A DNA stretch of 22,169 nucleotides from positions 1-22,169 of the IMG/VR virus record IMGVR_UViG_3300020214_002198, one strand, 5' to 3'. Position 1 is the stretch's first letter; every line of letters begins with the position of its first letter. The notes under the pieces are model-generated. The model made no database searches. It had not been told where the DNA came from and saw nothing but the letters and a program-made list of their open reading frames with translations. Both the position numbers and the translations under genes were made by a program. Below, in pieces: positions 16,256 to 22,169 of this stretch. Source of the stretch: a virus.

Positions 16256-18122
16256 ATGACTAGCTTAAAACAAAAAACAAAACAATTCAGACAAAAACTT
16301 GAATCTCTTTCAAAAGAAGATCTGCTCGAAATAATAAGATCTCAAGACTTTGAAACGATCAAACAGATAAACAGAATAGAGTGGGTTTTTGAAAATAAGT
16401 TGTCGCACTTGACGTGGGCAGATGGAACACAAGTTGAATCTAGACCTTTGACAAACAAGGAACTTTCCCTCTTAGTTGACGAACCTTTTGAAGTAGATTC
16501 GAACCTGCTGAGTGCGGGTTTGTCGGCTGAGCAACAAAAACAAATTCATATAGCTAAGGATCCCTGTTTGTGGGCTAGGCATTTTTTGGACATTGAAACA
16601 AGAGTGTATCAAACATTGATGTTAAGAGATCCTTCTTTAAGAAAAGTTCTTAGAGCAGGAAGACGTTTGGGTAAAACTTTTACTATGGCCGTTTACTTGT
16701 TGCATTACAGCTACACACACAAAGACGGAAGATGTCTAGTCGTTGCTCCCATGAAATCTCATGTTGAATTGATATATCAAGAAATTGTTAGATTAGCATC
16801 AAAAAATGATATAGTCTTTAATTCTATAACTAGAAAAGTAACAAGTCCACAATTCATGATACAATTTTCGAATGGTTCGACTATCAGGTTCTTTACCTCC
16901 GGAATGAGATCAGGAGGTAAGTCTGACGTTGCTCGTGGTCAGGAAGCTCACGTTATAGTTCTTGACGAAATGGACTACATGCATAACGATGATCTCGACG
17001 CCCTTTATGCAATGCTTCAAAAAACCGCAGAAGATCAGCCTGACAAAGTTTTGATAGGAGCTTCTACTCCTACTGGCAGAAGAGAAAAATTTTGGGAGTG
17101 GTGCAGAAATGCAAGATTTAAAGAGTTTTGGTTTCCTTCATATGCAAATCCATTTTTTTCAAAAGAGCAAGAAGAAGAATTTAGAGAACAATATTCTGCG
17201 ATGGGATATCGACATGAAATAGAAGCAGATTGGGGCGAAGATTCAGAGGGCGTATATCCGAGAAAATTTGTGGATGAAGCTTTTGCAAACGATGGATGGT
17301 CCTACATACCGGAAATAAATTCTGCAAGAAGTTTTCATGTCATGGGAATAGACTGGGATAAATATGGGGCAGGAACTAATATAGTCGTTTTAGAAGTATG
17401 CTCTAACAACTATGAGCAGAGTGATTTTAGGGATAAAGTAAGAATCTCTCACAGAGAAGAAATAGAAAAATCAGAATATACTTTAACCAAAGCGGTCGAC
17501 AGAATAATAGAGTTAAATGCGTCGCTTAATCCAAAACATATTTATGTAGACAGAGGATTCGGAGAAGTTCAAGTAGAGCTTTTGCATAAACATGGAGTAG
17601 AAAATCCTCACACAAGACTAAGAGAAAAAGTTAAGGGATTAAGCTTTGCGGAAACAATCGACGTTAGAGATCCGTATACTAAATTAATGATTAAAAAAGA
17701 GTTAAAACCCTACATGGTTGATAATCTTAGACAATATCTGGAAAGAGGCCAACTTTGTATTCCGTCAACAGATGATGAAATGTACATGCAACTAATATCT
17801 TATGTGGTGGTAAGAACTACTCAAACTGGTAGACCTGTCTTTGAAGCTTCTGGTTCTGCCGTAGACCACGCACACGATGCACTGTTGTTGGCGTTGTTGG
17901 CGGTGGCAGAAAATTATGGAGAATTTAGTAAATCGCGTCCTGCCACAAATATAGAAACTGTTTCTAATAGTTTTTTTATTCCTCAACAACAATTCATTAA
18001 TTCAGATAAAGAATCCGATGGTAAAAATGCTACAAGTAGAGTTGATAAATTAAAATATGATAAAATGAAAGTTCGGATTCAGAAAAAAATCAACTAAAAC
18101 TGTTAAAAGAAATATGTTTTAA
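16256..18122 (+). CDS. terL: Terminase large subunit, TerL
   Basis: The ATPase-nuclease motor that packages DNA into procapsids. The ATPase domain shows Walker A GRRLGKT (residues 135-141), Walker B VIVLDEMD (Asp237, Glu238) and the coupling motif GASTPTGRREKFWEW. The RNase H-like nuclease shows GIDWDKYGAGTN (Asp366), YVDRGFGE (Asp432) and VDHAHDALL (Asp537, Asp541). ATG 16256 lies four bases after the previous stop. An in-frame CGG at 18074 near the C-terminus gives, by the +1 rule, a basic tail ending KRNMF at 18122 (621 residues). Zero-frame reading would end at 18097, so this site is consistent with the rule but not compelled by it. Confidence 0.92.
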
Positions 18123-18133
18123 GGAAAATTAAC

Positions 18134-19715
18134 ATGTCTATCAACACTCCAAATACGCCGGGTTCGTCAAATCTTTACACTTACGACGTTAAGCCTGAAG
18201 TTGATTCTTTGATAGAAGAAAACATAAGGAATCAACAAGATTTAGATAATCTTAATTTCATTTTGCCTGGTGTAGCATCTTCGGTTCGTTTTGATCAAGT
18301 TCCGATAGCCTCTGTTAAATCAGAACTGCTATCAGTATATAATATAATTAACAATCTTTTGGCTGAGTTAATTAGCACTCTATCAAGTATAAGTATTCGT
18401 TCCGATTTAACAACAGGTTTAATTAACGCACATCGTGAAGTTTGTGATCAAGTTTTATCAAAAAAAATAAAAGATGCTCCTAGTCACATCAGTTTTGAGG
18501 AATATTCTTATTGTCTTAGAAGTAAAACACGAGCTTGTAGATTATTGATTGCTGAATATGAAATTTTGATTTCTGGAACCGTCGTCGGATATTACTACGA
18601 CATAATGTCAGTTTATAATTCTATAGCAGAAGAATTAAGGCAATTGATTAAATTTATGGACCTAACAATAGGGGAGGAATATGACGATGAAGTCGAGCAA
18701 ACTTTATCAAAAGAAATTTTTTACTGGGCAAAATCGTACAAAGAATATACGCAACTGTTTGCCAAAGAAGTCTTTGCAAATCCACCAACAATTCCAGAGG
18801 CCGAAGTGGATTCTATCGGCCAAATTCAAGCAGCACAATTCAAAGCATTTTTTTCGATCAAAGTAAATTCGTATAATTCAGAAGTTAAAAAACTTCTTCG
18901 GTCTTTTAAAAAGAGAGTTAGTAGATACATGTGAAATGTACTACATGAATTTTTTAAGTCCGGCAGTAAAATCTAGAAGTTTAGTAGTCTATCCTTTGGA
19001 ATTAGGTCTTTTGTCGAGCAACATGAAAAAATCTGCGCCACTACTTGCCAAAGAAGTAGTTACTGCCTCTTCTACGGTAAATGGCAATCTTGCATCTTTA
19101 TTAGCCGACTTTAAGCAAAGAAAAATTAATACAGAGAATAGGTTGATGGGTATTCTGGCAATGATTAGGGAAAAGTATAAGTACTCATCTTATATAGCTC
19201 AAATGGAAAAAAAATGCGAAATGAAAAGTGGTCAAATTTTTATCACTCCTGTAGATAGTTCGTTTGATGCATATTTTGCTAATGCCTACAGTAATGAAGA
19301 AAAAAGGCAAAGCTTAACATCAAGTCATAAATATTTTTCAAATTTAGAAGACGACGATCATCCGCAGTATCTACTAAAAACAGGGGGAGAAATATCGGGC
19401 GATATTGTGATGACCGATAATTCTACTATAGGTGGGATACATATACCAACTCACTCTCATGACGGTTCAGATGGAAGTGTAAAGATAAAAGCAAGTTCAA
19501 TAGACTATTCGCAAGACAGAAGCGAAGTATCGGAAGTGAGTTCAGAAAAAATATTGATAGATGTAGATAGTTTTAGTCAAAAAATAACCTTAGCAGGCGA
19601 ACCCTTAATCGACATGACTGTAAGTGTTAAATTAGATGAAAATCTGAATTTAGATGATGACAGGTATGAAATAAGAATAACTTACACAGAATTAGAAAAA
19701 CAAGAAACGCTGTAA
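18134..19715 (+). CDS. Neck/tail protein with fibre-type repeat, one CGG +1 shift
   Basis: ATG 18134 follows AAGGA. A largely helical region of about 255 residues runs to CTT CGG at 18899. Passing over the C continues the helix into LLKRELVDTCEMYYMNFLSP and a second part ending TAA 19715, for 526 residues. Around residues 405-450 lie DDDHPQYLLKTGGEISGD and THSHDGSDGS, which are typical of phage fibre or baseplate-attached proteins (the HPQYL...HSHDGSDGS pattern). The C-terminal region is acidic and strand-rich. I infer a virion adaptor or fibre protein; the N-terminal helical portion matches no family I recognise. There are four bases of spacing before the next ATG beyond its stop. Confidence 0.75.
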
Positions 19716-19720
19716 ACGCC

Positions 19721-21400
19721 ATGCCCATCGATATAAACGATTATCCAATAATAAAAGTAGTAAAGCCAAAGGACCTTCAGCGGTTACAGTATTCGGTGGT
19801 AGGCTTGATGATATTTTGCTTACAATTGTCACGGATGGGGCAAAACTTCATTGGTTAGCTGCAGCAGCCTGGAAAGCAATGCGTCAAGCGGCACAAAATG
19901 CTCAAGTCGACTTAAGGCCGTCAAGCGCAAATGATGGCTACAGGACTTTTGAATCGCAACTAGAAAACTTTGAAAGAAGATATCAGGTTCAACCTAATGG
20001 TAATCCTACTAGAATTTATGATGGAAAAACTTGGTATTTAAAAGACATAGATCCGGCTACGGGCAAGCGTCCTTCGGAGCTTGCGTCTCCACGGAAAGAG
20101 TTGGCATAATTATGGTTTGGCAATAGACGTAAATATTAATCCTACTGGAGTTCGTGAATGGCTTATTGATAATTGTCAAGATTACGGATTTTCTTGGGAA
20201 CTAGTTCCATCTGAACTGTGGCACATAAGATACTTTCCGGGCGATAATATACCCAAACTTGTGAAAGCTTACATGGAAGAAAATAATATAGTTTCTCCAG
20301 TTCCATCGGATTCCCCGTCTGCTACCTCAATACGAAAAAAACCTGTAATAAATTGGTTTAAGTATATTCCAAGAGACTATATAAACACGGTGAACAACAA
20401 TAGGTATAAGGTTCCTCCAGCAAGAGTCGAAATAAATTTATCTTCCTTTTTTAGGGCAATACCAGAAAATTCTTTAATGTTTTTATCAAGTTCACAAACA
20501 GCTTTATTGAAGTCTGTGATAAAAAGCCCAAACGGTTCAGAACCATTGAGAACAGAAGACGATCATTCGTACGTTGTCGTATATAATAAAAAACTTCCTA
20601 ATGGAACATATTTTTTTAAAGTTTTAAAAACAGCATTTAAAGAAGATATATTGTATTTTTTGAGCGCCGAAGAACACCCAGTTGGTCAACAAATTTTGGG
20701 AAGATATCATTTGTATTTTGGTTCTCAATACTTAAAATATGTGGACCTTATAACGTCGGGTCCCAACATATCCAAGTATGTTGAGGCATCAAATGCAAAA
20801 ATAACAAATCTTATTAACACAATAAGTTCAGATTCGGACAATAACATACTGTATAATTTTAATTTAAGAACATTGGAAAATTATTTTACTACAGTCGTTG
20901 CAGAAGATGAAATCTTTGATGACTATGGAGCTTTCGCTTACTATAATTCTGATACTGATTGGATTGGATATTCTTCTTCAAAAGTTGGAGCAAAAGTGGT
21001 TGGGTATTTTACTGGCCCAGCGATAAGAATAAAGGCATCAAAAAGCCCCGTTGCAGGAAAAATTTTACTCAGGATATTTAAAACCTCAAAAGAAATTATA
21101 GGACCTCGTGATACTCCTGATTCAATTGAAGAAGAAGGAAAATTAGTTGTAACAGAAACAGAACTGCACGAAGAAAGTCAATTTATAGATTTATATTCGC
21201 CAACCGCTGTCGATGAGATTGTATATGAAAATTATTTTTTGAACGAGGCAGGAACATATTACTTTTTGATTGAAGTAGTTTCGCAAGATAATCCCAGTGC
21301 CAGAGGTTCCCAAGTGCAACTGGTTGATTTTGAATATTTAAAATCTTATTTTTTAACTTCTGGTAGAATTGAAGTAAACAGATCTTTAGCATTCGTGTAA
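19721..21400 (+). CDS. Tail-associated M15 (VanY-type) peptidase, three CGG +1 shifts
   Basis: ATG 19721 opens MPIDINDYPIIKVVKPKDLQ. In-frame CGG at 19781, 19794 and 20092 each require +1; the joined product has 558 residues and ends TAA 21400. Residues about 60-180 are an M15B-type zinc peptidase: the substrate-loop region SANDGYRTFESQLENF, then PGKSWHNYGLAIDV with His128 and Asp135 as metal ligands, and SELWHIRYF with catalytic Glu164 and His167. These enzymes cut peptidoglycan cross-bridges or stems. The site at 20092 falls inside the motif, and glycine (residue 124) fits the family's PG-x-S-x-H pattern. The 370-residue C-terminal part is strand-rich and unrecognised, probably attaching it to the tail, where it would help penetrate the wall. 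Confidence 0.87.
20092..20095 (+). other. CGGA +1 site within the peptidase metal-binding motif
   Basis: The upstream frame reads TCT CCA CGG and would stop at 20109. Passing over the C gives CCA GGA AAG AGT TGG CAT, which is P-G-K-S-W-H of the conserved M15 motif. This fixes both the shift position and glycine as the likely residue. Confidence 0.88.
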
Positions 21401-21410
21401 GGAGAGATAA

Positions 21411-22169
21411 ATGACTGAGGTAAGACAAATAATTTCTGATTTGGAAACATCTAAAACATACTTAGTAAGAGCAGAAGTTATAGACAAAAATTTGGGTGTT
21501 GTAGTGGGTGAATCTGTTGCGGTAGTAGCGACACCTACGGACAGCTCGATACCTGGGGAGATTGATTCAACTATTCCTGGAGGATTTTTGTTGTTTAGTA
21601 ATTCTAAGTCTGTTATGTTCAGATTTAACGCTCCGTTGGGTAAGGATATATCTGGATACGATTATGAGATCTATGCCACGAATAGTTTGAGCGGATTATT
21701 GTTGGCCTCTGGGCAAAGTTACACCACCGTTTTTACGGTTATTTTAGATAATACAGAAGCTATTCCTGTAGATTTAGAAGGTCCTCCAAAAATCTTTTAT
21801 GGAAGAGTTAGAGCCTTTGACACCAGCGGCAATAAAGGCCCTTACACTTCGCTTATAGCTTCAAAACCCACTTTGATTGATTCGGCGGAAATATCGGATT
21901 TAACTGCCACAAAAATAAAAGCAGGAACTATAACTTCTAGTATCATAAATTTGGATGGTGCAAATTCAGTTATCAGGTCGAGTAATTATACGACTGGTAC
22001 GGATGGTTGGGCGATTAGAGGCGATGGAACCGCAGAGTTTTCCGCTGGAGTGATCAGAGGAACGGTCAAGGCAGGTTCTTTGTTCATCGATGCAAACAAT
22101 AGATGGAAATCAGATGCTACGGGAGCAACGATATCTATTCCTGAGTTCAAGGTTGGGTCAAGTACTCAA
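21411..22169 (+). CDS. Tail-tip/host-recognition protein, truncated by window edge
   Basis: ATG 21411 follows a strong AAGGAG. The frame is open for 253 codons to the window end with no in-frame CGG. The first half has fibronectin-like strands (MFRFNAPLGKDISGYDYEIY, then FYGRVRAFDTSGNKGPYTS). The second half has ISDLTATKIKAGTITSSII followed by GWAIRGDGTAEFSAGVIRGT, a pattern common in C-terminal portions of tail-tip (lambda J-like) and fibre proteins. It is probably part of the distal tail that contacts the host. Cell-surface specificity cannot be predicted. Confidence 0.72.
   Translation, partial: MTEVRQIISDLETSKTYLVRAEVIDKNLGVVVGESVAVVATPTDSSIPGEIDSTIPGGFLLFSNSKSVMFRFNAPLGKDISGYDYEIYATNSLSGLLLASGQSYTTVFTVILDNTEAIPVDLEGPPKIFYGRVRAFDTSGNKGPYTSLIASKPTLIDSAEISDLTATKIKAGTITSSIINLDGANSVIRSSNYTTGTDGWAIRGDGTAEFSAGVIRGTVKAGSLFIDANNRWKSDATGATISIPEFKVGSSTQ

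Noticed and set aside
5331-20095. Sequencing or assembly errors as the cause of the broken late genes
   Set aside because: Random indels would not fall every time at an in-frame CGG, always as a +1 shift before GGN, while out-of-frame CGG sites stay intact. The context is not homopolymeric. Independent reads would still be the decisive check.

Overview
The window reads as part of a tailed double-stranded DNA phage (or prophage) genome from an unidentified bacterial host. The support is a recognisable large terminase, a giant virion-type protein, tail-fibre-like repeats, an M15 peptidase in the tail region, and tightly packed co-directional genes with Shine-Dalgarno sites. No tRNA, rRNA, integrase or CRISPR array was seen.

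Layout. (1) Positions 1-2040 are visibly more GC-rich. They hold very small leftward genes: a ribbon-helix-helix protein, two paralogous 30-residue zinc ribbons, another small Cys-rich protein and small membrane proteins. These are punctuated by five near-identical leftward terminators with a C(UUCG)G loop. (2) Positions 2200-3061 carry two rightward genes behind a TTGACA-17-TAGATT promoter. (3) Positions 3058-4740 carry leftward genes, ending (in map order) with a complete recA. (4) Positions 4750-4810 hold divergent promoters. (5) From about 5148 to the right edge runs one rightward late operon: a ClpB-like AAA+ ATPase, small basic and Cys-rich proteins, a 1339-residue protein with a DnaQ-like exonuclease motif set, two further probable virion proteins, TerL, a tail/fibre protein, an M15 peptidase protein and a partial tail-tip protein.

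The central discovery is in the late operon. Conventional ORF calling breaks nearly every gene there into pieces. Every in-frame CGG codon I could find (23 of 23) coincides with a required or consistent +1 shift, in which the C is passed over and translation resumes on the following GGN glycine triplet (CGGN counts as one residue). CGG out of frame is common in the same genes and causes no shift. Applying this single rule restores about nine uninterrupted genes, one of them crossing nine sites, and rebuilds the conserved M15 peptidase metal-binding motif with glycine at the recoded position. The codon before CGG differs at almost every site, so classical P-site slippage is unlikely. A four-base decoding tRNA, plausibly a tRNA-Gly derivative, or A-site skipping at an undecoded CGG, fits better.

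In the left region at least one in-frame CGG must be read as ordinary arginine to keep a zinc knuckle intact. The window therefore appears to hold two dialects: standard in the left/early genes and CGGN-quadruplet in the late structural genes. This resembles the way some phages confine recoded stop codons to late genes, but here with a sense codon and a frame change. That parallel, the mechanism and the timing are inferences; the frame pattern itself is directly visible in the sequence.
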